Shown here piece after piece: positions 19,501 through 30,970 of a DNA stretch of 64,000 bases. The DNA is from Coriolopsis trogii (Eukaryota; Basidiomycota; Agaricomycetes; Polyporales; Polyporaceae): assembly GCA_020543525.1 (NCBI GenBank), contig JAHYIO010000002.1, positions 62,001 to 126,000 of the forward strand, read 5' to 3'. The notes under the pieces were generated by a model. That model saw only the letters and a program-made list of their open reading frames with translations. It had not been told where the DNA came from and ran no database searches. The number at the start of each line of letters is the position of its first letter. Position 1 is the first letter of the stretch. A program made the position numbers and the translations under genes.

Positions 19501-19982
19501 TAGGGCGAGAAAGAGCAGGACTCGCCTGAAGTCATGACACCCTTGAAATCGCGCTGTTCCAGCATCGTAGACAATGACGGATTGCGGTTCACAAGTTCAC
19601 GGAGTGCTAGAGAGTCCCCGGCCTCGTATTCCTTGTTGAATACACCAGGTTTCTTCCGATTGACTACCGTGACTATGAGAGAAAGAGCCGTGTACTTTTC
19701 GTAGTAGGCGTCGGGCAGCCCCTTTTGTTGCTTTAATACCAAGTCGTTCTGCCACTCCTCCAGCTCTTCTGCGGAAAAGCGCGAGTGCGTTGCATCTTGA
19801 GACTCTGGAAACGGTAGCGTCGCCTCATGTTGAGCAGAAGACGAGTCCTGGTCCTCAGCCTGGGTGCGAGACTTTTTGACCATTGTGACAGCGACCGATG
19901 CGTCCGAGCTAGGCCGACGTTTCTTGCTGTCCGTGTCAGTCACAGAGCCTTGCGCAAGGTCGGCGGGGAGGTTGGCATCCAT
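16559..19982 (-). CDS. P-loop ATPase with C-terminal nuclease-like region (CRN-effector-like family)
   Basis: Starts at the ATG at 19982 and ends in TAG at 16559-16561. Walker A (SSGSGKS, about 19161-19192) and Walker B (VLIYFDEAH, about 18500-18530) are on successive exons. The last exon (16559-18137) has VDVLIPIL followed later by ILVQFKL, resembling the D...QxK core of PD-(D/E)xK nucleases, then a basic Ser/Thr/Pro-rich tail. Two introns are well supported: 18138-18188 and 18725-18787. Near 19465-19540 there is a CTAAC branch site with TTTATAG acceptor, whose best donor is a GC (GC-AG intron). The junction at about 19345-19430 is not resolved in phase. This is a large lineage-specific family in Agaricomycetes; similar P-loop plus nuclease architectures are described for Crinkler-like effectors. 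Cellular role unknown. Confidence 0.7.
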
Positions 19983-20233
19983 CGTGGTTAAACTCTGGTT
20001 CGGGGGCGGCGTCACTGGGGGATGTGTTTATGTAAGCCGCAAGGAAGACGGTAAAGTCTACAGGCGCCCAGCCTGTCAGGCTCGTCCGGGGAGGCATGGG
20101 ATGTCGTTGACAGTCAGTATGAACAATGAAAAACTGACATAGAAATAAGCCTGTATTAATGATCCATCATACATATGGTCGAGATACTCGCACGCATCGT
20201 GCTCGGGCTAGCCACGTACACAGCTACCCTACC

Positions 20234-21735
20234 CTACACACTCTCCACCGGCAGCCGGGCAACCTTTTTCTCCTGCTCGACCTCCGCCTTCTTCACATCC
20301 GATGCGCTCTCCCCATCCTCCCTCCCCTCCCCTCCCTCTCGTCCGCCTCCCTCCTGATCTCCACCATCAGAGCACCATGAGCACGCACGCGCACCCGAAC
20401 ACGAGGAACGTGCCGTACCCGACGTCCGCGAGCAGGATCGGCGTGATCTTCGAGATCGTGAACGAGAACAGCCAGTCGACGCCGACCGCGACGGACATCG
20501 CCGCCGTGCGGACGTGGTTCGGGACGACCTCGCTCGCGACGACCCACGGCACCAGTCCCCACCCTGGTAGCGAGTCAGCCCGGAGAGTCTACGGCGATGG
20601 CAGAGGGGACGCACCGATGCAGTATCCGATGGCGTAGACGTAGACGGCGACGATGCTCACGTAGCTCGCGCCGTCGACGCCCGTGCCCTTGTGCAGGGAC
20701 GAGTAGCCTGCGATCCAGAGCATGGTGACCGCCTGGATGAGCCCGCCGAGCATGAGGCAGTTCTTGAGTCCGAAGGACTCGACGGCGATCGCGAGCGTGG
20801 TCCCGACGGCGACGACCTTGACGACGCCGTAGATGCCGGTGGCAAACAGGCCCGCGTTCTGGCCAGAGACACCGAGCGAGGCGAAGATCTGTGTGTCGAG
20901 AATGAGACGATGCAGAGCGGACAGCAGAAAGAGGAAAGCGTACCCGGGGCGAGTAGTAGTTGATCGCGTTCGTGCCTGTCCACTGCTGGAGGAACATGAC
21001 GAGCGACGCTGCACAGGCCCTGTCAGTCACACTCATCTGCCACGCCTCGTGACACTCACCAATGAAACACCGGTACGCGAAAGCCTCAGCTGCTGCCAGA
21101 TGCGGACGCGCTCGCGGCCCTCAAACTCCTTGAGGATCTCCCGGAGCGTCTCCTGCACGCTCTCGTCGTCCGTTGTCTTCCCGGACGAGAACGCGAGCGC
21201 ACGAGCGGCGCGGCGACTCGGGCTGGATGAGCATGGCAAGCACAAACAGGACCCCAGGGATGATCTGCATGATGAACGCCACTGCATCTCGCCATACGCC
21301 AGGTCCTTGCTCGCGTTGTAGTTGACCCAGTCTGCCTGATCGTCAGCAGACCAACGGGAGAGAGCAAAGAGGGACGTACAGGAGAGCATGGTGCCGATGT
21401 TGTTCGCGAGCTGGATCGCCCCCGTGCAGCGGCCGCGGATGGCCTTTGGCGCACATTCGCTCACGTACGTCGGGACGAGGGCAGAGACCATGCCGACTCC
21501 CCAGCCGACTCGGCCAAAGTAGTCCCGGAAGGACTTGATGGAGAGGACGCCGCGAATGAGGCCAACATCCCATCCTGTGGTTGAGCACGTCAGTCATCGG
21601 ACAATCGACATGTGCTTCGATCGAGGGTTCGCAGTGAGGAGAACCGTTGTCCACAGCACACCAGCATCGCCAACTTCATCAGGTAGTTGGCCGCCGTCTT
21701 CGAGCCGCCGCTTGCGCCAACGCCGGCCTCGCTTG
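20234..21735 (-). pseudogene. MFS sugar transporter pseudogene
   Basis: Inverted, highly similar copy of the transporter at 26238-28140, with recognisable exons from GASGGSKTAANYLMKLAML (about 21664-21720) to the C-terminal PVESV and stop at 20234. About 340 bp is missing: the sequence jumps from the DYFG segment directly to GWGVGM near 21515, removing several membrane helices. The segment after AYGEMQWR (about 21190-21290) has lost the reading frame, and the C-terminal charged tail is shortened. Unlike the other copy it keeps the first exon. It cannot make a complete 12-helix transporter. Confidence 0.8.
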
Positions 21736-22604
21736 AGCGGTCGCGGGTCTCGAAGACACTCGCCCGGAAGGGGCGATGAAGGACGGCTGGAGAGAAGAGC
21801 GGGCTGTGGACGACGAGGAGCTCGGTGGAGGCGCCATCGAGTACGGTACAAGAGGTCCATGAGAGCTGGCGCCGACGAGAGCACGAGCGTCCTCTCCTCC
21901 CGGCCCGGTGAGGCGCTATGCCCCATGTTAACCTCCTACCTTCCCGTTCCTGTACTCGCCGTTCGGGGCTAGTACAACATAGCAGGCACTCTTGCAACGC
22001 CACCACTATTGAGAACGGCACAGCAGTACCCACCGGGCCGTCGTGCGAGGCTCAGCAGCCCGCTCGATGAAGCATTCTGGCAGCGCTTCTCGCACTGGAC
22101 ATTCTCAAGTTCACCGGAAACGCAAGCAGAGGGAGGCGATACACGCCCAACGCGTCCATCCCTGTCTCGCATGCACCCGCCGGGGCACACGCCTATCCAC
22201 GTACGACTCAGGTCACTCTCACAGACAGGGACACGCGGCGCGCGTAGGCTGACATGCTCTCGAAGGCGAACCACTACGTGCACACACAGGTGTCTCCTCG
22301 CGGATGACCGCTCACGTTAGGTGAGTGCCCGCGATCCAGAACGACCCGGTCGTTGGACAGTCCGCCCCCAAGCAGACGAGCTAGCGGCCCAAACATACTC
22401 TATCTTCCACTGGTTGCAGGGCCGGGGCGACTTGATCACGTTTGTACACACCTGCTGGCCAAGGCCCGAGCCCGCCGACACTGTCGCTGACGACGGATGA
22501 GTTTGTCTGGTGGATTGCCTGTGCGTCTTGACTCTTTGGTCACTCGCCTCCCACCTGCATCGATGACGGTCGCACACGATCTCTATGCACGGAGTACCCG
22601 AACC
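21736..22604. other. Intergenic region
   Basis: GC-rich DNA with no recognised gene. It should contain the former promoter of the transporter pseudogene and the 3' region of the farnesyl diphosphate synthase gene. Confidence 0.5.
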
Positions 22605-23995
22605 CTACTTCTGCCTCTTGTAGATCTTGTCCAAGAACGCGACAAACACCTCCCGCTTGAGCGTCACCTGGCCCTCCCCATGGTGCTCGGGGATGCTCTG
22701 GATGAGGCCCATGATGCGCCTGTACGCGGCCTCCTCGTACTCCTCATACTTCTTCCGGATCCCGATCTCCTCGTAGACCGCCTTGACGCGCGCCTCCGCC
22801 TGGGGATCCTTGCGGCCATAGTTGGCGTCGAGCACCGCGCGCTGCTCGGGCGACGCGAGCGCGAGCGCCGTGTTGATGCACCACGAGCACTTGTTGTCGA
22901 TGATGTCCGTCCCGATCTTGCCCAGCACCTCCGGCGGCGCCGCAAAGTCGAGAAAGTCGTCCTGCACCTGGAAGTACTCCCCGAGCGGGACGAGGATCGA
23001 CTGCGCGAGCGCGTACGGGTCCGTCGGCGTGCCGGACGTGGTGGGTGTGGGCGTGTGCGGGATGCCGCACATGTACATCGCGAGCGCGACGGGGAGGTAG
23101 AACGAGTAGTACGCCGTCTTGTAGATCACGATCTTCTGGTGTCTGTGCGGGGTGAGCGAGCGTGAGAGGACGAGTCGAGAGCACGCACTTTGCGAGCGAG
23201 AACTTGCTCAGGTCGACGTGGTCCTCGGGCGCGGTGATGAGGTCGATCAGCTGCCCGATCTCCGTCTGGAACGTCGTCTGCAGATGGGTGTCAGAAGTGT
23301 GGTGTGCACCGGGAGAGGGGAGACTCACGTCGTGGAAGAGCTCGAGGAGGTGGACGTAGTAGGGCTCGGTGCGGAAGTGCTTCTTGAGGAGGTAGTAGAT
23401 GGAGCCCTCGAGCATGAAGGAGTCGTTGATGGCGATGTAGCTGACGCCCTCGACGCGGAACCAGCACGGTTGGCCGCGGCGGGTGACAGACTGGTCCATC
23501 ATGTCGTCCGAGACGAGGAAGAACGCTTGGAGCTGATGCGGAGGTCAGCGTGAGCAAGGGCATGGCGAAGGGGCTCGTAGAGGCCGGAACGCGCGCGAGA
23601 TTGAGGAGGGAGGCTTTGGGTCGCCGTGGTCGGAGACAGAAGAGAACGCGGGGGGAAAGGGAACAGGACGCGGACTCACGAGCTCGATACACCAGCCGAG
23701 GAGAGCGGCCTTGAAGTACTCGTCGTCGGACAAGGCGCGACCCTTGAGGATCTGGACAGAGTCGACGACGGAGATGCCGCGGTTGAGCTTTCCGCCCGGG
23801 ACGTTGTAGTCCAGGTTCTGCGCGCGCGGGGTGAGAGATGCGTGGAGGACGAGATGGCAGGAGACGTACGCGCTGGAACCAGGCGATGGCGTCCTGAGGC
23901 ATGCCCTCGTGGTTGAGGTAGGCGAGGAGGTCGTCGCGGAGGACGGGGTAGACGGCCTCGAACTTTGCGCGTTTCTGTGCCTTTGTGTCTGCCAT
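22605..23995 (-). CDS. ERG20: Farnesyl diphosphate synthase
   Basis: Condenses dimethylallyl diphosphate and isopentenyl diphosphate into geranyl and then farnesyl diphosphate, the branch point for ergosterol, ubiquinone, dolichol and terpenes. Five exons: 23870-23995, 23680-23817, 23329-23532, 23189-23277 and 22605-23142. All junctions are phase-consistent and give 364 residues, close to the family's usual 350. The first Asp-rich motif is DDMMD at residues 97-101 and the second is DDFLD at about 247-251. The C-terminus KIYKRQK is the expected basic end, and GKIGTDI..NKCSW is typical of fungal FPPS. Expected to be cytosolic. It lies between the two inverted transporter copies. The 147-bp intron (23533-23679) is long for this locus. 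Confidence 0.95.
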
Positions 23996-26237
23996 TGTGT
24001 GTGGCTGGGGGGATGGTGGTGGACGGAGGGGAGGGGAGGATTTAAACGGACGCGTTGTGGACGAGACATGGCTGGACGCGCGTGGCGATCGATCTTGTCT
24101 GTCCTCGTCCCACTTCGGCCCTAAATAGCCCTCTAGACGCCCACCACCCCCCCACTTCGCATTCGACATGTTCTGTCCATTCACCGCCAACATCGCATCT
24201 GTCCGAATCACGAATGGTCGACCATCGCGCGCGCGACTAGCCGCACCGTACGCGCTCGCTGCAACTCGCGCACTGTCGATCCACCACCCGTCTCGCGCTC
24301 ACATTAGCACACGTACTACCGCCGGATGATATGCGAGATTACATCCTCAGCGCCGCGTTGCTCGCTCGTTCGCCCGAATGCACCATGTCAGCTTGCCACA
24401 TTCAGCAGCGTCCTCGCTCGAGCGCAGTTAACCCGGCGAAGCCCGCAACGTAACGACCAAATTTCGGTAGACTTCGGGGGCACCGACCTCCCCCAAGTCG
24501 CCTGCCAGGCCGGCCTTCCGGCACGACGACCGTACCAATCCGGGGTATGCATACGCAACCGGTCAGAGTCGTCTCGACTCTCGACGTCGACCCCTCCCCC
24601 AGAGTGCTCTTTGGACTTGGGGGCGGTCCCGGGGCAGCACGCCGCCGTTTGCGGGGCTGTCCGATACGTAGGTCCGAGACGCGAGAGACAAAAATCCGGG
24701 TATGGCCCTCATGAGGTCCTAAGCCTACTAAGATGACTAAGTACGAGGCACACGGACCGCGTACTACTGGTATGGTGGCAGACCGAGGACACCAGCCGAC
24801 GTTGAATATACCAGGTGAGCGAGCGCACGATGATATGAAGTCTGGCTGCCGCATGGCCGCTATCGAGGCACCTACAGGCCGTGTTGACCAGGTCTGCAGA
24901 CGACTCATACCGTTCGTTCAGAGAGGCCAGCAAGACTCCAAGGCCTTGAGCGTTGACGGACACCGATGGCCAGCAGGTGCGTACGTGCAGTGGTCAAGTC
25001 GCCGCTCGACGCTTTAGGTCGTCCCCGCACTGCAGCCACACGTGTGCGCGGGGGAGAGCGTGTTGGGCGGGCGGCCAGGTCGTCTGCCTGTGCAAGGACG
25101 GGAACGTCTTGCACTCATGAGACGTCATCGGCGAGGGGATAAACACGTATCGGCTCTCGTTCTAGAGCACGCCAGTCTACGCGCGCCGCCACAGGATCGT
25201 GTCTCCAATTAATGCATGACTTGGATGGCACGAGGACGAGCGTGAGGCGACGCCTGTCTGCATGGATGCACGCGCTATCGATGAGCCTCGGAATGTCTGT
25301 GAGCTGGTGGGCGGAGAATGCTTCACGCGAAGTGCATTAATTGCAGCGTGTGAGTGCTACATACCTGGACCCGATCGCAGAGTGGGGAAGAGGAATGCGG
25401 GGGCGGGGGCCAAGCACTTTACCCGGCACCCGGCCCGGGCCAGGTTGTCCGCCCCCGCCTCTCATGACCTCCTCGCCTTCGCTTATATTCCCCGCAATGG
25501 CGCCCCCAGCGACCTCCTCGTCGAGCGCAGCCCGCTCTTCTCTCCACCCTCAGCCGATCTCCATCTCACGACTTTGACGAACGGCGATGGGCATACGACA
25601 ACACCTCGACGATCTCGTCCGCTATCGACATGCGTACGCACTTGCCGCATGTACGTACGCTCCTATCTCCATCGGGCACTCGCTGACCACCATTCGGAAA
25701 TCCAGCTGCCGCCCTCGGGAGCATCTTCTATGGTGAGTCTCGATTCGAATCACATTGGCGGGGGTGCGTGAGGTGCGAGCTTGAAGAGCCCTCTGTGGGG
25801 CAGAGCGCGACGCGTTCTCGTAATATCCACCGGGGGATATGACGATCTGCGAGAGGAGGGGCTGTCTTTGCGAATGCGACCGCACGGGCGACGCCCGAAG
25901 CTCCGTACTCGATGTCATTGCAGCCCATGGCGCTTCAGAGCAGTCGCCGTGGGTGCTCTGGTCGTTCGCCGGACGATGCAGTGACGTTGGTGAAGCTGAC
26001 GCACAGGACGCCTATGTGGTCGCACCCGCCGTTGGCTTTGATGAGCGGCTTGCCCGCCGCGGTGGGAGACTTGTCGCAGCTACGGCGCTGAGAGCGGCCA
26101 GGACGAGGGAGACCACGACGAACTCGTAGACATGGTGGTCTGCCCACAACCGTCCCTCTCCCTGCGAACCGTGACCTGAACGATAGCGCAACGACTGCTC
26201 ACATCGATTGTCCGGTGACTGACGTGCTCAACTGCAG
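23996..26237. other. Intergenic region upstream of ERG20 and of the truncated transporter
   Basis: No complete gene recognised in about 2.2 kb. From about 26133 the DNA resembles the first intron of the transporter pseudogene copy and ends in the acceptor CTGCAG at 26232-26237. The exon that should precede this intron is absent; unrelated sequence lies there instead. A minus-strand stretch near 25940-26130 could encode a hydrophobic, signal-like peptide, but no consistent gene model follows from it. Confidence 0.5.
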
Positions 26238-28140
26238 GATGGGATGTCGGCCTCATCGGCGGCGTTCTCTCCATGAAGTCCTTCCAAGACTACTTTGGCC
26301 TCGACAAGATGGAGACTGCCGCGAGGACCAACCTCGAGGGCAACATCGTCGCCATCCTCCAGGGAGGCTGCTTGTACGTCTCCCTCTCCTCACGTCTCGC
26401 CCCCCGCTCATACCTTTCCACCAGCTTCGGCGCGCTCTCCACCAGCTGGCTCGCATCCCGCTTCGGCCGCAAACCCAGTCTCCTCGCAGCGGGTGTCATC
26501 TACATCATCGGCTCTGCCATCCAGTCCATCGTCGGTCTCGGCTCGTCCGAGAAGACCGGCCTCGACGTGCTCTGTAAGCCCGCTCGTACAGCCTGTCGTG
26601 CACAGACTAACGTGCCTGCAGACTTTTCCCGCTTCCTCGGTGGCTGGGGCGTCGGCATGGTCTCCGCCCTCGTCCCCACGTACGTGAGCGAGTGTGCGCC
26701 AAAGGCGATCCGTGGCCGCTGCACGGGTGCGATCCAGTTGGCGAACAACATCGGCATCATGCTCTCCTGTGCGTCCCTCTCCGCGCGCGCGCGCTCTCTC
26801 TCCACCTCTCGTTCGCGCGCTCACGGTCAGACAGATTGGGTGAATTACAGCGCGAGCAAAGACATCGCGTACGGCGAGATGCAGTGGCGGATCCCGTTCA
26901 TCATGCAGATCATCCCCGGCGTGCTCTTCGTGATCGCCATGCTCATCCAGCCCGAGTCGCCCCGCTGGCTCGCGGAGCACGAGAAGCTCGACCGCGCCGC
27001 TCGTGCGCTCGCGTTCTCGTCCGGGAAGACAAAGGACGACGAGAGCGTGCAGGAGACGCTCCGGGAGATCCTCAAGGAGTTTGAGGGCCGCGAGCGCGTC
27101 AGCATCTGGCAGCAGCTGACGCTCATGGGCGAGAGCAGGTCGATCGCGTACCGGTGTTTCGTTGGTGAGTGTCACGAGGCGTGGCAGACGAGTGTGACTG
27201 ACAGGGCCTGTGCAGCGTCGCTCGTCATGTTCTTCCAGCAGTGGACGGGCACGAACGCGATCAACTACTACTCGCCCCGGGTACGCTTTCCTCTTTCTGC
27301 TGTCCGCTCTGCATCGTCTCATTCTCGACACACAGATCTTCGCCTCGCTCGGTGTCTCTGGCCAGAACGCGGGCCTGTTCGCGACCGGCATCTACGGCGT
27401 CGTGAAGGTCATCGCGGTCGGGACGACGCTCGCGATCGCCGTCGAGTCGTTTGGACGCAAAAAGTGCCTCATACTCGGCGGGCTCATCCAGGCGGTCACC
27501 ATGCTCTGGATCGCCGGCTACTCGTCCCTGCACAAGGGCACGGGCGTCGACGGCGCGAGCTACGTGAGCATCGTCGCCGTCTACATCTACGCCATCGGCT
27601 ACTGCATCGGTGCGTCCCCCTCTCCCGCTCTCTCGACCCCGCGCTCACCCGCCACCAGGGTGGGGCCCGGTACCGTGGGTCGTCGCGAGCGAGGTCGTCC
27701 CGAACCACGTCCGCACGGCAGCCATGTCCGTCGCCGTCGGCGTCAACTGGCTCTTCTCCTTCACGATCTCCAAGATCACGCCGATCCTGCTCGCCGACAT
27801 CGGGTACGGCACCTTCCTCGTCTTTGGCTGCGCGTGCGTCCTCATGGTCCTCTGGGCGTACGTCGCCCTGCCCGAGACGGCCGGCGTCGCGCTCGAGGAC
27901 GTCCGCTTCCTCTTCGAGGACGCCCTCGTCGTCCGCAGCTTGCTCGACGCGCCGGGCGGCCGGCTCTTCGTGCACGGCAGGGGCACCGTGCCCGTGCGGA
28001 CCGTGGCGGAGCTCAGGAGGGAGGCGGACGAGAGGGAGGCGCGCGCCGGGGCGGACGGCTCGGACAGCGCGTCGGACGTGAAGAAGGCCGACGTCGAGCA
28101 GGAGGAGGACGTCGCCCGGCGGCCGGTGGAGAGCGTGTAG
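26238..28140 (+). CDS. MFS sugar transporter (quinate/hexose permease type), 5' exon missing
   Basis: Proton-coupled sugar porter of the plasma membrane, major facilitator superfamily. Introns at 26374-26424, 26574-26621, 26769-26834, 27165-27215, 27281-27335 and 27610-27658 connect phase-consistent exons. Signatures: GWDVGLIGGVLS in helix 1, RFGRK between helices 2 and 3, PESPRWL after helix 6, QQWTGTNAINYYSP in helix 7, ESFGRK, PWVV.SE in helix 10, and PET after helix 12. A long charged C-terminal tail ends in VESV. The exon with the N-terminus, still visible in the inverted copy as GASGGSKTAANYLMKLAML, is not found upstream. Either this copy lost its start or it uses an unrecognised first exon. 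Confidence 0.8.
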
Positions 28141-28734
28141 CAGCCGTCCGGGGGCGCGGACGAGCTGTTTGCGCCTCTGTTCCCCCCTCGATCCTCGTTG
28201 ACCCGGTGGTGCTTGTCTGTCCTGTACGTGCGCTTGCAACCCCTACTTGGACGTGTGGGTGTGCTCTTAGGCATCTCCTGGCCACGCGCAATACATTTCC
28301 GGTTTCTCGGCTGTGTTCTCATGAGCTTGCGCAACTTCAAGGAGGTGAGCACACTCGAGAGGACGGACGGTGCAGCTATGATCTCGAGCTCCGCAACGCA
28401 GCCGGTACTTGTACCACCAAGGCACGCATCGCACACCGCAGACCAAAGCCGGACGCAAACCAAGGGTCCAGAGTAAAGTGAGTGGGGTGTATATGCCATT
28501 ATCATCGTATACGTAGATGCGTGAAGCGTAGTGCGTAATGCCTAAAGCGTGAACATAGTAAAACTAAAGCGGCGAGTACACTACATGAGAGGCGTAAGTT
28601 GGATGGATGTATGGGATGGAATGCGTGCGATGCGTGGACAGACTATTCAAACTATATCATAGCAACAGACCAGCAGACGAAGACTACTTTTGACCGACCG
28701 CGGCTTCAGGCAGGGCTCAAGCTCGCGCTCGCGC
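28141..28734. other. Intergenic region between convergent genes
   Basis: 3' regions of the transporter (plus strand) and HSP60 (minus strand). AT content rises around 28490-28680. Nothing else recognised. Confidence 0.5.
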
Positions 28735-30160
28735 CTAGAACCCGCCCATGCCGCCCATACCACCCATGCCGCCCATCGGCGGCCCCGCCGGCTTCGGGTC
28801 CTCAATCTCGACCACACACGCCTCGCTCGTCGTCAACAAGCTCGCCACGCCCGCCGCATCGACGAGCGCGGTCCGGACAACCTTGAGCGGGTCCACGATC
28901 CCCGCCTGGATCATGTCCACGTACTCCCCGCGGCTCGCATCGTACCCGTACGTGAACTTGTCCGCGGACCCGTACTGGCTCTGCAGCGTCCCCACGATCA
29001 CCGACGCCTCCTCGCCCGCGTTCTGCAAAATCATCCGCGCAGGGTGCGTCAGCGCTCGGCGGATGATCGACACCCCCAGCTCCTGGTCAAAGTTGGCCGT
29101 CGCGATCGGCTTCACGTCCGACCCAGCCGGTGCAGCGCCGCTCTGCGCGCCAGGCGTGCTCGACGTGAGCATGAGCGACGCCTTGAGGAGCGCGACGCCG
29201 CCTCCGGGAAGGATGCCCTCCTCGACGGCGGCGCGGGTCGCGTTCAGCGCGTCGTCGTACCGGTCCTTCTTCTCGCCGACCTCGACCTCGGACGAGCCGC
29301 CGACCTTGATGACGGCGACACCCCCCGAGAGCTTCGCGAGCCGCTCCTGGAGCTTCGTGCGGTCGTACTCGGACGTCGACCGGTCCTCGATGAGCGCGCG
29401 GATCTGCTCGCAGCGCGCCTGGATGGAGTCCTTGGAGCCGGCGCCGTTGAGCAGCACCGTGTCCTCCTTTGAGATCGTGATCGAGCCGGTCGAGCCGAGC
29501 ATCTCCGGGGTGACGGCATCGAGCTTGATGTCGAGCTCGTCGGTGAAGACGGTGCCGCCGGTGAGGATGGCGAGGTCGCCGAGGATGGACTTGCGGTTGT
29601 CGCCGAAGCCAGGGGCCTTGACGGCGCAGACCTGGAGCTGGCCGCGGAGGCGGTTGACGATGCAGGCAGCGAGGGCCTCGCCGTCAATGTCCTCGGCGAT
29701 GATCACGAGGGGACGGCGGGCCTGGGCGGCGATCTCGAGGGTGGGGAGGATGTCCTGGATGGACGAGATCTTCTTTTCGGAGAGGAGGATGAGGGGCTTC
29801 TCGAACTCGGCCTTTTGCGACTTGACGTCTGTGACAAAGTAGGGGGAGATGAAGCCCCGGTCGAAGCGCATGCCCTCGGTGATCTCGATCTCGTCCTCGA
29901 TGGTGCGGCCCTCCTTGACGGTGATGACGCCCTCCTTGCCGACCTTTTCCATGGCCTGAGCGATGAGGTTGCCGACGTGGGCGTCGCCGTTGGCGGAGAT
30001 GGTCGCGACCTGGGCGATTTCGGCGGTGGTGGTGATTGTCTTTGCGTGGCTGGAGAGGAACTCGACTACGCGGTCAACGGCGGCTTGGGAGCCGCGACGG
30101 AGGTCCATGGGGTTGCAGCCTGCAGCGACGTTCTTGACACCTTCCGAGTAGATGGCGCGA

Positions 30161-30195
<35 letters not shown>

Positions 30196-30970
30196 AATCT
30201 CGTTCGTTTTTGACGCGACATCCTGGACAAGACTAGAGCGGGATGAGGACTGGTAGAGGCAAAGGAAGCGGCCGCGCTTACCGAGCGCCGAGGTTCTCGA
30301 ACTTGTCCTTGAGGGTGATGGATTTTGCGACCGTGACACCGTCTAGAGAGAGGAGTGAGCATGGAATGCAAGCGGTGAGGAGTATGAGAACATGGAAAGT
30401 GTCGCGCAGGCGGATGACAGTGGTGCTTGTGATTCGCTACGTCGGAGGAACAAGGGGCGAGCGCACAGAGCTGCAGTGCGCGTGCGGAACGTAACGCACG
30501 GAAAGTGAGAAAGTGAGGTGGACGTGCGGGGCGAAGTGAACAGAAGCAAAGAAAAGAGACGACGTCCACGTCACGAATCGCGACTCGCTCAGTGAGCGAG
30601 AAGGGGCGCGCGCATGTGCGGAAAACAGCACGGCACTCGACGGAACGAGGAGAGGAGAACTGAGGGAGGACGGAAACTGACCCTTTGTGATCTTGGGCCC
30701 ACCAAAGGGTTGCTCGATGATGACGTTGCGACCTGGAGAGGCGGGTCAGTCGCGTCGAGAGCACGCTCAGCATCCAGGCAGCTCACCCTTGGGACCGAGG
30801 GTGACGGAGACGGCGTTGGCGAGGACGTCGACGCCCTTGAGGATGGAGGCCCTGCCCTCGTTGGAGAACTTGATCTCCTTGTGTGCGCCGCGCTTCAGGA
30901 CGGGCTTTGCAGCCTTTGCGGCGCTGCGGCGAACGGCAGACGAGGAGGCGGCGTTGGAGAGACGGTGCAT
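28735..30970 (-). CDS. HSP60: Mitochondrial chaperonin HSP60 (Cpn60)
   Basis: Forms the tetradecameric mitochondrial matrix chaperonin that folds imported proteins with HSP10. Start at the ATG at 30970. Exons 30787-30970, 30682-30732, 30282-30342 and 28735-30232 are in phase and give 597 residues. The N-terminus is a typical presequence, rich in Ser, Ala and Arg with no acidic residues. Hallmarks: VTLGPKGRNV, DGVTVAK, the ATP-site [18 protein letters not shown], and the Gly-Met repeat C-terminus ([12 protein letters not shown]). The 339-bp intron (30343-30681) is unusually long; the others are 49 and 54 bp. Confidence 0.97.

Noticed and set aside
22497..23502. Long overlapping frames on both strands across ERG20
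   Set aside because: Shadow frames of the farnesyl diphosphate synthase exons; the correct model is fixed by the Asp-rich motifs and phase-matched introns.
25935..26140. Minus-strand hydrophobic, signal-peptide-like segment upstream of the transporter
   Set aside because: No ATG in the hydrophobic frame, and the Cys-containing continuation is in another frame with no workable intron.
28748..29842. Long plus-strand frame of 364 codons opposite HSP60
   Set aside because: GC-rich coding DNA produces open antisense frames. The minus strand encodes clear HSP60 and the plus frame has no domain or splice signals.
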